Shown piece by piece: positions 36,334-44,915 of a stretch of DNA of 64,000 nt. The DNA comes from Streptomyces sp. NBC_00490 (GTDB lineage: Bacteria > Actinomycetota > Actinomycetes > Streptomycetales > Streptomycetaceae). The stretch's first letter is position 1. Every line of letters begins with the position of its first letter. Below the pieces are notes generated by a model that worked only from the letters and a program-made list of their open reading frames with translations, searched no databases and was not told the DNA's origin. The stretch lies in assembly GCF_036013645.1 (NCBI RefSeq), contig NZ_CP107869.1, positions 10,503,977 to 10,567,976 of the forward strand. The letters run 5' to 3'. The position numbers and the translations under genes are program-made.

Positions 36334-37568
36334 TCACCACCATCGGCCTGCCTGCCGCCGCCACCCCGTTGGGCGTCGAGGTCGTCGAGCGCAAGGGCGC
36401 CGGTCATCCCGACACCCTCGCCGACGGCGTGGCCGAGGCGATCTCCCGCGCCTACAGCCGCTACTGCCTCGAGGAGTTCGGCGCGATCCTGCACCACAAC
36501 ACCGACAAGACGTCCCTGCTCGGCGGAGCCGCCGACGTGCGCTTCGGCCACGGCGAGCTCACCGCACCCATCCAGGTCCTGGTCAACGGGCGCATCACCG
36601 CCGCCCTCGGCGACCACACCATCCCGGTCACCGACATCGTCACCACCGCCGCGCGCGACTATCTCGCGAGCGCGCTACCGCTGCTCGACACCTCGCGGTG
36701 GGTCGACGTGCGGCCGCGGCTGACGCAGGCCTCCAGCCCCGGCGCCGTCCACGCCGCAGGCGCCGCCCAGCGCGAGGCCTCCCGCCAGCGGTGGTTCGCC
36801 CCGCGCACCCTGGACGACCTCGCCGAACGCCACCGCATGTTCTCCAACGACACCTCAGCCGGCGTCGCCTACTGGCCGCTGGGCATCGCCGAGCAGCTCG
36901 CCCTCGGCGTCGAGGAGCAGCTGACGAGCGAGGCGTTCCGCGCCGAACACCCCTACTACGGCACCGACATCAAGCTCATGGTCGTCCGGCACGGTACGAG
37001 CGTGCAGCTGACGGCCTGCGTTCCGCAGATCGCCCGCGAGACGGCGGACCTGGACACCTACATCGCCCGCCGAACCCAGGCCCGCGACCTGATCACCCAC
37101 CTCGCGTCGACGATCGCACCCGAGCACCACGTGACGGTGGCCATCAACACCCGCGACGACGACACCCGCCCGGAGCTGTATCTGACGGCGACGGGCTCGT
37201 CGATCGAGTCCGGCGACGAAGGCGTCGTCGGACGCGGCAACCGCGCCAACGGTCTGATCAGCATGCTCAGGCCCTGGTCCGCCGAGGGCGTCTCCGGCAA
37301 GAACCCCGTCTACCACGTCGGCAAGCTGTACAACCTGGCAGCCGCCGAGGCAGCCCGCCGCCTGCACGAGGAGACCGGGCGGGACTGTGCGGTCGTGCTC
37401 GTCTCCCAGTCCGGCCGGGACCTGACCGACCCCTGGCAGGCGATCGTGCAGACCTCTGGCCCCCACCCCCTCGGCAGGGCCGGCGTGCGGCGGGTGATCG
37501 GCGAAGTGATGGCGGACCTGGGCACGCTGCGCGAGCAGTTGCTGGACGGAAAGCTGGCCACTGCATGA
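36324..37568 (+). CDS. Archaeal-type S-adenosylmethionine synthetase
   Basis: 414 residues; ATG 36324 with AAAGGAG upstream, overlapping the glycosyltransferase end. The sequence fits the archaeal-type family and not bacterial MetK: VERKGAGHPDTLADGVAEAI, HHNTDKTSLLGG, GRGNRANGLIS (near 303) and GKNPVYHVGKLYN (near 325). Enzymes of this family make S-adenosylmethionine from ATP and methionine. A second synthetase embedded in a biosynthetic operon suggests dedicated cofactor supply or a related adenosyl-transfer step. No methyltransferase lies in the same operon, which is odd. Length matches the family and no defect is seen. Confidence 0.88.
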   Translation: MDVITTIGLPAAATPLGVEVVERKGAGHPDTLADGVAEAISRAYSRYCLEEFGAILHHNTDKTSLLGGAADVRFGHGELTAPIQVLVNGRITAALGDHTIPVTDIVTTAARDYLASALPLLDTSRWVDVRPRLTQASSPGAVHAAGAAQREASRQRWFAPRTLDDLAERHRMFSNDTSAGVAYWPLGIAEQLALGVEEQLTSEAFRAEHPYYGTDIKLMVVRHGTSVQLTACVPQIARETADLDTYIARRTQARDLITHLASTIAPEHHVTVAINTRDDDTRPELYLTATGSSIESGDEGVVGRGNRANGLISMLRPWSAEGVSGKNPVYHVGKLYNLAAAEAARRLHEETGRDCAVVLVSQSGRDLTDPWQAIVQTSGPHPLGRAGVRRVIGEVMADLGTLREQLLDGKLATA

Positions 37569-38470
37569 CCGCGCCCCGCACGGATGCCGCCGGGCCGTTC
37601 GCGCCCTGCCTCAACCCGGCCACCCTCTCCGGCATCCCGCTCCCGCAGTTCCTGGCCCTGGCCGCGGGCGCCGGATTCCCCACGGTCGAGGTCTCCATCC
37701 AGCAGGCCCAGGCCCACGGCATCGCCCCCTTACGGGAGCTGCTGCAGGAGATGGGCGTGAGCGTGGCGGCCGCGAGCGGCATCCTGCCCGCAGGGCCCGT
37801 CCTGCCCGCCCCGCTGCTGGTCGACCCGGACACCTACCGCACCTGCCTGGACGGCCTGGACAGCCGGCTGGAGGCCATGGCCGCCCTTGGCTGCACGGTG
37901 GCCACGACCGTCCTCAACCCCCGCTCCGCGCTGGACACCCGCGAGGCGCGGGCCGTCGCCCGGAAGCGGATCCGCGAGCTCGCCACCGCTGCCGGCGTGC
38001 ACGGTGTGCGGCTCGCCGTCGAGGCCGTCAGCATCCACACCGGGCTGCCGCCCGAGCTGGACGGCCCGCACCCGGTCCTCGACAGCCTGCCCCGGCTCGC
38101 CGAACTGCTGGACGAGACCGACGCAGACAACGCGGGTGTGCTGGTGGACTCCTTCCACTGGGCGGCCGCCGGCGCCGACCCCGGCCACATCACCATGCTC
38201 GGCCCGGACCGCATCACGCACGTCCAGATCGCCGACACCCCGGCCCACCACGCGATCGGCGAACTCACCGACCGCCACCGCCTGTTCCCCGGCGACGGGG
38301 GGCTGGCCTGGCCGGTCCTCGCCGACGCCCTGGACCAGGCCGGGTACGCCGGGCCGGTGAGCGTGGAGCTGTTCAACCCTGAACTGCGGGCGCTGCCCGC
38401 AGGCTCGATCGTCCGCCTGTCCCACCACGCGGCCGCCCGCTGCTTCACCCTCGCGGAGGCATCCCGATGA
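37565..38470 (+). CDS. TIM-barrel sugar phosphate isomerase/epimerase
   Basis: 301 residues, starting at an ATG that overlaps the previous stop (ATGA). Xylose-isomerase-like TIM barrel features: LALAAGAGFPTVEVSIQQAQ near the start, a barrel strand VRLAVEAVSIH with the metal-binding Glu, LVDSFHWAAAG with Asp-His, ITHVQIADTP, and a late VSVELFNPE Glu. The family (IolE/IolI, epimerases) interconverts or dehydrates sugars and inosose. With the Gfo/Idh gene that follows, it suggests keto-sugar or keto-inositol chemistry. Confidence 0.8.
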   Translation: MTAPRTDAAGPFAPCLNPATLSGIPLPQFLALAAGAGFPTVEVSIQQAQAHGIAPLRELLQEMGVSVAAASGILPAGPVLPAPLLVDPDTYRTCLDGLDSRLEAMAALGCTVATTVLNPRSALDTREARAVARKRIRELATAAGVHGVRLAVEAVSIHTGLPPELDGPHPVLDSLPRLAELLDETDADNAGVLVDSFHWAAAGADPGHITMLGPDRITHVQIADTPAHHAIGELTDRHRLFPGDGGLAWPVLADALDQAGYAGPVSVELFNPELRALPAGSIVRLSHHAAARCFTLAEASR

Positions 38471-39504
38471 CCCCCACCACCACCGTCCGTCCCTGGCGGA
38501 TCTCGGTCGCCGGATGCGGCGCCGCCGCCTTCGGACTCCACCTCCCGCTACTTAAGGCCTCCGCCGCGTTCGACGTGATCGCCGTAGCCGACCGCGACCC
38601 CCAACGGGCCCGCACCGCACAGCAGCACTTCGCCATTCCCCGCACCGCAACCCGGGTGGGCGACCTCCTGGCCGATGCCGACGTGCTGGTCGTCCTCACC
38701 GGCGTGCACGAGGACCTCATCGAGGAGGCTCTCGACGCCGGCGTCCACGTCGTCACCGAGAAACCCGTCTGCCTGGACATCGTCCGCACCCGCAAGCTCG
38801 CCGAGCGGGCCCGGGACGCCAGGCTGCTGCTGGAAGTCGGTGCGATGCGCGCCCACGACCCGGCGCTGCACGCGGCCCTCGCCCGCGTGCCCGAACCCGC
38901 CGGCGGATGGCTGGTCAAGGCCGACGGCGTCGACGAAGCCGCGCGCCGCCGCCTGCTCCCGCCCTCCTTCACGCCGTACACGTTCGCCGACGACCCACCG
39001 CAGCCCGTCCCCGACCACCTCGATGAGCACCAGGTGAGGGCCCTGCAGATTCTGCTGTGGCAGGGCTACCACCTGCTGACCGCACTCGTGCTGGCCGTCC
39101 CCGGCACCACCGCCACCACGTGCACCCTCGATCCGGCCGGGCAATCCGTCCACGCACTCCTGCACGGACCCGCGGGGGAGCCGTTCACCCTGGTCATCGG
39201 CGCGACACCGGCCGGGGTCTTCCGCGAGCAGATCCACCTCGCCGACGCAGACGCGGCCGCCACCATCGACTTCGCCCGCCCCTACGAGCCGGCCGCCACC
39301 ACCCAGCTCACCACCACCGACGGCACCACCAGCGGCTTCAGCGACCCGTTCGCCGCCATGTGGGCGGCCGTCGACGCCCGCCTGTGCGGGCAGCACCCCG
39401 CCGACCTGCCGACCAGCGCCGACCTCGCGCTACGCGTGGAGGACCTCGCCCTCGCCCTGGCAGGCCTCGCCCGCCCCCACGCCCGCACACGGAAGGACGC
39501 CTGA
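38467..39504 (+). CDS. Gfo/Idh/MocA-family oxidoreductase
   Basis: 345 residues, overlapping the previous gene by 4 bp. The N-terminal Rossmann fold has ISVAGCGAAAFGLHLPLL (GxGxxx dinucleotide site), IAVADRDPQRA, and the conserved EKPVCLD (near 98) whose Lys is catalytic in the family. The C-terminal half is the expected strand-rich substrate domain. Such enzymes oxidise or reduce sugar or inositol hydroxyls with NAD(P). The EKP motif is intact, so activity is likely. Adjacent isomerase and carbamoyltransferase genes suggest the product is a sugar- or cyclitol-derived compound. Confidence 0.85.
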   Translation: MTPTTTVRPWRISVAGCGAAAFGLHLPLLKASAAFDVIAVADRDPQRARTAQQHFAIPRTATRVGDLLADADVLVVLTGVHEDLIEEALDAGVHVVTEKPVCLDIVRTRKLAERARDARLLLEVGAMRAHDPALHAALARVPEPAGGWLVKADGVDEAARRRLLPPSFTPYTFADDPPQPVPDHLDEHQVRALQILLWQGYHLLTALVLAVPGTTATTCTLDPAGQSVHALLHGPAGEPFTLVIGATPAGVFREQIHLADADAAATIDFARPYEPAATTQLTTTDGTTSGFSDPFAAMWAAVDARLCGQHPADLPTSADLALRVEDLALALAGLARPHARTRKDA

Positions 39505-39506
39505 TC

Positions 39507-40373
39507 GTGGCCCACGACGCTCCCGTACTGGTTCTGGACGGCCCGCCCGGAGCGGGCAAGACGTCCCTGCTCGCCCGCATGGTGTGCGCCCTCGGCGACG
39601 ACGCGATGTGGATCACCGAGCCCAACGCCCGCCTCGCCACCGGACTTGCCGCGCCCGTGCACCCCAGCCCGGCCGGACACACCCTGTGGTTCCTGCGGCA
39701 CGAACTCGACAAGGCCCGCGCCATGCGCCGCCTGGTCACCGACGAGGCAACCCGCCTGCTCATCGCCGACCGCAACCACCTCGGCGCCCTGGCCTACTGC
39801 TACGCCACCCACGCCGAGGACTCCCTGCCCTACACGGTCGCGCGTGACTTCTACGCCCGCCGCATCGCTCCCGAACTCCCCGCAGCGGTCCTCACCGCGA
39901 TCCTGCTGGTCAGCCCCGACCAGAGCCTGACCCGCCGCGGGAAGGTCGCCGAACTGCCCAGGTGGAAGCAGTGGTTCGACGAAGGCTTGCTGGAGCGGCT
40001 GCACACCTTCTACACCGAGATCGCCCCCACGCTGTGCCCGACCCCACCCGCGATCATCAACACCGACGGCGCCACACCGGCAGCGGTTCTCGCCCAGGTT
40101 GCCGGCGTCCTCGCGGATTCAGGACTCGACCAGACCGCGCGGCGACTCACCTCCCAAACCGTCCCCGCCCCGCGGCCGCCGCTGGACGAGCAGTTCGCCC
40201 ACGCCTACACCCAGCTCGGCGGACTGGAAGCCCTCGGCCACCCCTTCACCCCGGCGATCGCCCACCGCGGCGGCACCGTCCAGCTCTGCCAGCTCGGCGC
40301 CCTGCACCGCGATGAGGCCGGACACACCCGGCTGTGGAACCCGCTCGCCGCCTCCGGCAGGAGGGCCGCCTGA
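39507..40373 (+). CDS. P-loop kinase-like protein of the biosynthetic operon
   Basis: 288 residues from GTG 39507, 2 bp after the previous stop. Walker A is LDGPPGAGKTSLL (near 8-20). A motif RLLIADRNHLGALAYCYA (near 80-97) and helix-rich remainder resemble thymidylate-kinase-like P-loop proteins that phosphorylate small molecules. KVAELPRWKQWFDEGLLERL could be the lid. A C-terminal tail from about 215 is unrelated to the fold. A small-molecule kinase acting on the pathway intermediate is a reasonable guess. The stop overlaps the carbamoyltransferase start. Confidence 0.7.
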   Translation: MAHDAPVLVLDGPPGAGKTSLLARMVCALGDDAMWITEPNARLATGLAAPVHPSPAGHTLWFLRHELDKARAMRRLVTDEATRLLIADRNHLGALAYCYATHAEDSLPYTVARDFYARRIAPELPAAVLTAILLVSPDQSLTRRGKVAELPRWKQWFDEGLLERLHTFYTEIAPTLCPTPPAIINTDGATPAAVLAQVAGVLADSGLDQTARRLTSQTVPAPRPPLDEQFAHAYTQLGGLEALGHPFTPAIAHRGGTVQLCQLGALHRDEAGHTRLWNPLAASGRRAA

Positions 40374-41992
40374 TGAGCCGCACCGCCCCCTGCGTCGTCG
40401 GCATCAACCTCGGTCACGACGGCGGCGCCGCCCTGATCACCGACACCGTGATGGTCGCGATCGGCGAGGAACGCCTCAACCGCACCCGCTACAGCCCCGG
40501 CTTCGAGGCCTCCCTCCTGTACTGCCTGCGCGCGGCCGGTCTCACCCTCGCCGACGTCGACCTGGTCGCCGTCAGCGGCATCGGACGCACCCCACCCACC
40601 CGGACCGAAACCGGCCTGGCCCACCTCGGTATCGACCGCGCACGGATCCTCCCGGTCGACCACCACCTCAGCCACGCCTACACCGCCTACTGCCTCAGCC
40701 CGTACGAGGAGGCGACCGTGCTGGTCGTCGACGGCGGCGGCAACAACAACGACACCGAGACCTACTACGCCGCCACCCCCGACGGGATCGAGCGTCTGGG
40801 CGGCAATCCGCCCGCCAGGCCCCGGGCGGGCGGGATCGGCGCGACGTACGAGGCCTTCACCAACCACTTCGGCTGGCACGAGCAGGAAGCCGGCAAGACC
40901 ATGGCGCTCGCCTCGTACGGCGATCCGGGCCTCTACCTCGCCCCGCTGTTCGACGTCGTCGACACCCAGGTCCACGGACGGCTCACCCGCACCCACGCTC
41001 CCGGAGTCGCCGACCTCGCCAGGCGCACCGGCTTCGACTTCGGTCCGTACGGCAGCCTCGGCCAAGACGACCTCGCTGCCAGCGCGGCCGCCTACGTACA
41101 GGACCAGACCGAGCGCGCCCTGTGCGCGCTCGCCACGCAGACGATCGCTGCGACCGGCCTGCCCGACTTGTGCTTCGCGGGTGGGGTCGCCCTCAACTGC
41201 GTCGCAGCCGACAAGATCCGTCGCCTGCCCGGGGTCGGAGGGTATTTCGCCCCGCCCGCCGCATCCGACCGCGGCCAGGCCCTCGGCTGCGCGCTCTACG
41301 CCTGGCACCGTCTCACCGGCGACCTCCCCCAACGTCCCCTGCACAGCGACTACTTCGGCCGCGACTACAGCAGTGAGGAGATTGAACAGGCCCTGCACCG
41401 CGATCCCCGCTCCGGTCTGGTCGAACGCCGCCGGACGCCCTTCACCTGGCGGCGCGAGAGCGACATCGCCCGTACGGCCGCCCAGATGATCGCCGACGGG
41501 AAGATCATCGGCTGGTTCCAGGGCGGCAGCGAGCTCGGGCCCCGCGCGCTGGGCGCGCGCAGCATCCTCGCTGATCCCCGAACCCGCGACAGCTCCGACG
41601 CCCTCAACGAGAGGATCAAGCACCGGGAGCCGTTCAGGCCATTCGCGCCGGCCGTCCTCGCCGACCACGCGAGCACATGGTTCGACCTGGACGTGCCCAG
41701 CCCGTTCATGCTGCTCGCCCCGCCGGTCCGCCCCGACCACGCCGACAAGATCGCCGGAGTCGTGCACGTCGACGGAACCGCGCGCGTGCAGACCGTCGAT
41801 CCTGCCGTCGCACCCGCCTACGGTGCGCTGATCGAGCACTTCTCCCAGCTCACCGGAGTGCCCGTCGTCCTGAACACCAGCTATAACGACCGCGAGCCCA
41901 TCGTCGAGACTCCCGCCCACGCGCTCGCCACATTCCAGGCATGCGACCTGGACGCGGCGTGCATTGGCGAATACCTGGTCGAGCGGTCCTGA
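40373..41992 (+). CDS. NodU/TobZ-family O-carbamoyltransferase
   Basis: 539 residues; ATG 40373 overlaps the previous TGA. The N-terminal Kae1-like domain has VVGINLGHDGGAALI, the metal-binding DHHLSHAYTAY (near 97) and VLVVDGGGNNNDTET. LCFAGGVALNCVAADK completes the ATPase core. The C-terminal part has GWFQGGSELGPRALGARSIL and VPVVLNTSYNDREPI, as in NodU, CmcH and TobZ. These enzymes make carbamoyl-adenylate from carbamoyl phosphate and ATP and pass the carbamoyl group to a hydroxyl, usually on a sugar of an antibiotic. It is the best clue to the operon's product type and appears full length. Confidence 0.9.
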   Translation: MSRTAPCVVGINLGHDGGAALITDTVMVAIGEERLNRTRYSPGFEASLLYCLRAAGLTLADVDLVAVSGIGRTPPTRTETGLAHLGIDRARILPVDHHLSHAYTAYCLSPYEEATVLVVDGGGNNNDTETYYAATPDGIERLGGNPPARPRAGGIGATYEAFTNHFGWHEQEAGKTMALASYGDPGLYLAPLFDVVDTQVHGRLTRTHAPGVADLARRTGFDFGPYGSLGQDDLAASAAAYVQDQTERALCALATQTIAATGLPDLCFAGGVALNCVAADKIRRLPGVGGYFAPPAASDRGQALGCALYAWHRLTGDLPQRPLHSDYFGRDYSSEEIEQALHRDPRSGLVERRRTPFTWRRESDIARTAAQMIADGKIIGWFQGGSELGPRALGARSILADPRTRDSSDALNERIKHREPFRPFAPAVLADHASTWFDLDVPSPFMLLAPPVRPDHADKIAGVVHVDGTARVQTVDPAVAPAYGALIEHFSQLTGVPVVLNTSYNDREPIVETPAHALATFQACDLDAACIGEYLVERS

Positions 41993-42022
41993 CCCCGTTT
42001 GAGGGCTGCCACACTGGAGGAC

Positions 42023-42499
42023 ATGACGACCTCCACTCCGCCGCTGAGGGAAGCCGCCCGCGCCATCGTCCTCGACGCTGACGACCGCGTCATGCTGCTG
42101 CGCTACGACGAGAACGGCGGCTTCTGGGCCACGCCCGGCGGCTCCCTGGAAGACGGAGAGGACCACGCCACGGCAACACTCCGTGAGCTGCGCGAAGAAC
42201 TAGGTGTCGCCGACAAGGCGGTCGAGCTGGGCGCACAGCTCGCGGAGCGCAGCAAGGATCACCTGGTCGGCGGACGCGAGGTCCGCCAGTTGGAGAAGTA
42301 CTTCCTCACCCGCATCTCCGCGGCCGACGTCGACCCGGCTGGCGCCACACAGCCCGACAACATCCGCGAGCACCGCTGGTGGACCCTCGCCGAACTGCGC
42401 GCCACGACCGAGACGGTCTATCCGCTCGGTCTCGCCGACCTGGTCACCGGCGTCCTCGAAAACGGTGCACCCCTGCGCCCCGTCGTCCTGAACGGATGA
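42023..42499 (+). CDS. NUDIX hydrolase
   Basis: 158 residues; ATG 42023 with CTGGAGG directly upstream. The NUDIX box is clear: [20 protein letters not shown] followed by ELG (near 38-60), with the REL-REE Glu residues that bind magnesium. It hydrolyses nucleoside diphosphate derivatives. It begins 31 bp after the carbamoyltransferase, so it may be read from the same promoter. Its stop overlaps the next small gene (ATGA), which links it to the following DNA-damage-type genes. Substrate unknown. Confidence 0.88.
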   Translation: MTTSTPPLREAARAIVLDADDRVMLLRYDENGGFWATPGGSLEDGEDHATATLRELREELGVADKAVELGAQLAERSKDHLVGGREVRQLEKYFLTRISAADVDPAGATQPDNIREHRWWTLAELRATTETVYPLGLADLVTGVLENGAPLRPVVLNG

Positions 42500-42672
42500 G
42501 CTCCGACCACGGCGACATCCTCGCCGCGCTCCTGGACGACTCGGCCACAGGGAAGGTGTTGAGGCGGCAGGACGGAAGGGTGTGGCTGATGCCGCGCAAC
42601 CCGTCCTTCGAGCCTATCCCCGGCGACGATCGCATCCTCGGTAAAGTCGTCGGCGTCCTGCGCGTGTTGTAG
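42496..42672 (+). CDS. S24/LexA-like peptidase C-terminal fragment
   Basis: 58 residues from an ATG overlapping the NUDIX stop. [20 protein letters not shown], then [18 protein letters not shown] and [10 protein letters not shown], match the last third of LexA/UmuD-type self-cleaving domains (ATVKRL, LLPENP, GKVVAVLR), including the position of the catalytic Lys. The catalytic Ser half and the DNA-binding domain are absent. Because it has its own coupled start, it could be a stand-alone remnant that still folds or dimerises. It lies between NUDIX and SRAP genes, both fitting a DNA-damage setting. Confidence 0.6.
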   Translation: MSSDHGDILAALLDDSATGKVLRRQDGRVWLMPRNPSFEPIPGDDRILGKVVGVLRVL

Positions 42673-42721
42673 CCCCGCGCCGCACGGTTGCCCAGCGCTG
42701 CGGGAGTGCGAGAGTGGCGGT

Positions 42722-43465
42722 ATGTGTGGTCGATACGCATCCACTCGCAGCCCGCAGGAACTGGCCCCGCTCTTCCAGGTGCCCGACGTCCCGGCGAAGG
42801 AGACGCTCGCGCCGAACTGGAACGTCGCCCCGACCAACGACGTGTGGGCGGTCCTGGAGCGCTCGCCCCGCGGCGAAGAGGACAGCGACAAGGTGCAGCG
42901 GGAGTTGCGGCCGCTGCGCTGGGGCCTGGTGCCGTCGTGGGCGATGGACGTGAAGGCGGGCGCACGGATGATCAACGCGCGGGTGGAGACGGTGCAGGAG
43001 AAGCCCGCCTACCGCCGCGCCTTCGCCCGGCGCCGCTGCCTTTTGCCCGCCGACGGCTTCTACGAGTGGGAACAGATCAAGGACCCGGCCACCGGCAAGC
43101 CCCGCAAGCAGCCCTACTTCATCCACCCCCAGGACGGGCAAGTGATGGCCCTGGCCGGTCTATACGAGTACTGGCGCGACCCGGCCGTCCAGCAGGACGA
43201 CGACCCGGCCGCCTGGCTGATGACCTGCACCATCATCACCACCGAAGCCACCGACGCGGCCGGCCGTGTCCACCCCCGTATGCCGCTCGCCCTCACCCCC
43301 GACCACTACGACGCCTGGCTAGACCCCACCCACCAGGACCCTGACGGGCTGCGGGCGCTGCTCGACCAGCCGGCCGAAGGCCACCTGCAGGCCCGGCCCG
43401 TCTCCACCGCCGTCAACAACGTCCGCAACAACGGGCCCCAACTCCTCGACGAACACCCCGCGTGA
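42722..43465 (+). CDS. SRAP domain protein (YedK/HMCES family)
   Basis: 247 residues; ATG 42722. The mature N-terminus is Cys2 (MCGRYAST), the residue that forms a thiazolidine link to abasic sites in single-stranded DNA. Other family residues are visible: Asn in NVAPTN, the LRWGLVPSWA and NARVETV motifs, Glu in DGFYEWEQ (near 117) and His in HPRMPLAL (near 186). SRAP proteins shield abasic sites at replication forks. The upstream S24-like fragment suggests a damage-responsive context. Full length and apparently functional. Confidence 0.92.
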   Translation: MCGRYASTRSPQELAPLFQVPDVPAKETLAPNWNVAPTNDVWAVLERSPRGEEDSDKVQRELRPLRWGLVPSWAMDVKAGARMINARVETVQEKPAYRRAFARRRCLLPADGFYEWEQIKDPATGKPRKQPYFIHPQDGQVMALAGLYEYWRDPAVQQDDDPAAWLMTCTIITTEATDAAGRVHPRMPLALTPDHYDAWLDPTHQDPDGLRALLDQPAEGHLQARPVSTAVNNVRNNGPQLLDEHPA

Positions 43466-43550
43466 CACCTGCCGGCCCTTGCGCGCCGCGGTGCAGGCGA
43501 GTTCACGCAGATAGCGAGCGCGCTGGAGGCGGGTGTGGCACGGTGGACGC

Positions 43551-43593
43551 AGGCTGGCTCCGTCGCTTTCCCCCGTAGCGACGGAGCCAGCCT
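43551..43593 (+). terminator. Strong terminator hairpin
   Basis: A perfect 17-bp stem (AGGCTGGCTCCGTCGCT and its complement) with a 9-base loop, 86 bp after the SRAP stop. It probably ends the NUDIX-SRAP transcript. Confidence 0.75.
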
Positions 43594-44078
43594 CACTCTG
43601 TGCCGTCGCCCGCTCCGGTGAGAAGCGCGCGTCGGACACCTGGCGCAGGTCGGCATACATCCGCAGCCGCACACCTGGCTGTCCGGCACCCGGGCGGTGG
43701 GCTCGGCGGGCGTTGCCCAGATGCAGGCGATCGCCGCGTGGAAGGCGAGAACGGTGGCATCGTCGAGACCTGCCACTTCTCTGAACTTGGCGAGAGTCGC
43801 TGAGTGCCCGTCGACCTCCAGCGGGTTTGCGGGACACTGCATGTCGTCGGAGAATAATCGTAGAACTCTTGCGCACACATTCCCCGAAGTGCGCTAGCAT
43901 TCCAGCTCTCGCGGCACCTTTAACAACCGGAATAGCCCGTCAAATATAGGGCGCAATATATTCACGTCAGTCAACTCTGACGGTCAGGCGGTTAAGCATC
44001 CCAGCCTCGCTGGTAACGCCAGATGCAAGGTCAATAGCACCCAACGACTCCCTCTTCCAACTTTGGGGGTGCCACCTC
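43594..44078. other. Intergenic stretch ending in a low-GC leader
   Basis: About 485 bases. A minus-strand frame around 43640-43878 (VDGHSATLAKFREVAGLDDA, VLAFHAAIACIWATPA) looks partly coding but soon degenerates; it may be a relic. From about 43900 the GC content drops sharply, with a small CGTCAG/CTGACG hairpin at 43965-43982, and the following gene shares this low GC. Confidence 0.35.
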
Positions 44079-44432
44079 ATGGGGAGAATTATAGACGCGC
44101 GCGACAATGCAATAGGGAACTATTCATCCTCGGGAGTTGTGTCAGACAGTAGCGGCAGGACCTTGGGTCACGTCGACTGGAGAGGGGTCGTATATACAGC
44201 GAAGAAGCGCGACTGGTCTATAGGGAAAGTGAATGACGATGGCACCGTGGTGACCTCGTACTATAAGCCTGTCGGCAGGATTAGCGGGACGACGGTCTAC
44301 GACAAATCCGAGTCCGCAGTCGGCAGAGTGACCGACGATACTGACAACCCGGACCCTGCTACCGGCGTCACGGACGCCCAGAGGGCCGGTGCCGGTCTAC
44401 TCATGCTGCTCAGGGAGTATGACCCTTGGTAG
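44079..44432 (+). CDS. Low-GC repeat protein, hypothetical
   Basis: 117 residues; ATG 44079. The sequence is built of short strand-turn repeats with a recurring hGxV pattern every 16-20 residues (TLGHVDWRG, SIGKVNDDG, PVGRISGTT, AVGRVTDDT). This suggests a small beta-solenoid or beta-sheet wedge like those in phage or toxin-associated proteins. Codon choice is clearly less GC-rich than in neighbours, with many AT-ending codons, so it was probably acquired from elsewhere. It is flanked by relic sequence. Function unknown. Confidence 0.6.
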   Translation: MGRIIDARDNAIGNYSSSGVVSDSSGRTLGHVDWRGVVYTAKKRDWSIGKVNDDGTVVTSYYKPVGRISGTTVYDKSESAVGRVTDDTDNPDPATGVTDAQRAGAGLLMLLREYDPW

Positions 44433-44490
44433 CCGGAAATAGACCGGGTCAAACGGCTTCTGGTGTTCGGTCGTCAGCTGCCGCCAGAGG

Positions 44491-44900
44491 TCAGAGGCTC
44501 TTTACTTCGCTTGTGCCGGCGACGATCTGGTCGAATGTAGGGATTCCCGAAGGACGGCGGAGTTCTTGCGTGCTTGTCTCACGCCCAGCTGGGCAATCTT
44601 CTCCTCGGCCGCGACGAGACTAATGTTGAGCCCTTCGACTTCGCCGAGCCAGCCCTCGCGTTCCGCCTACGCGTTCCGGCCAGCAGCCGGTACGGCTCCC
44701 ACGGATCACCCGTCTCGGACGGCTTGCCGATCTCGCAGTGCGAACGCCCATAAGTCCCTCTCAGGACTGCTTGGCGCAGGTATACGGAAAGGCTAGCGGA
44801 CACGCCGTGATCGGATCCGCGTCTGTCAGTACGGGCTCGGCACGGCGGAGGTTCTGCGCCAAGCGCGGGTTCACCCGACCGGGGCTCTGTCAGTGGCAGC
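44491..44900 (-). pseudogene. Relic of a two-recombinase (Tn554-like) element
   Basis: On the minus strand, AEREGWLGEVEGLNISL matches the end of the larger tyrosine recombinase encoded at 47530-49992 (AEREGWLGEIEGLQVSL). After a frameshift it continues GIPTFDQIVAG, matching that protein's final GMPAFPQIAG. Just upstream, GKPSETGDPWEPYRLLAG resembles the N-terminus of the smaller recombinase (ETGNRYEPYRLLDQAG). This looks like a divergent copy of the same element with everything between the two genes' ends deleted. The C-terminal match is good; the N-terminal match is tentative. Confidence 0.55.
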
Positions 44901-44915
44901 ATCTACCGTCAGGTC

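Noticed and set aside
43306..43878. Minus-strand frame of about 190 codons after the SRAP gene
   Set aside because: The first 60 residues look plausible but the rest is antisense to SRAP and crosses the 17-bp terminator stem; at most a relic.
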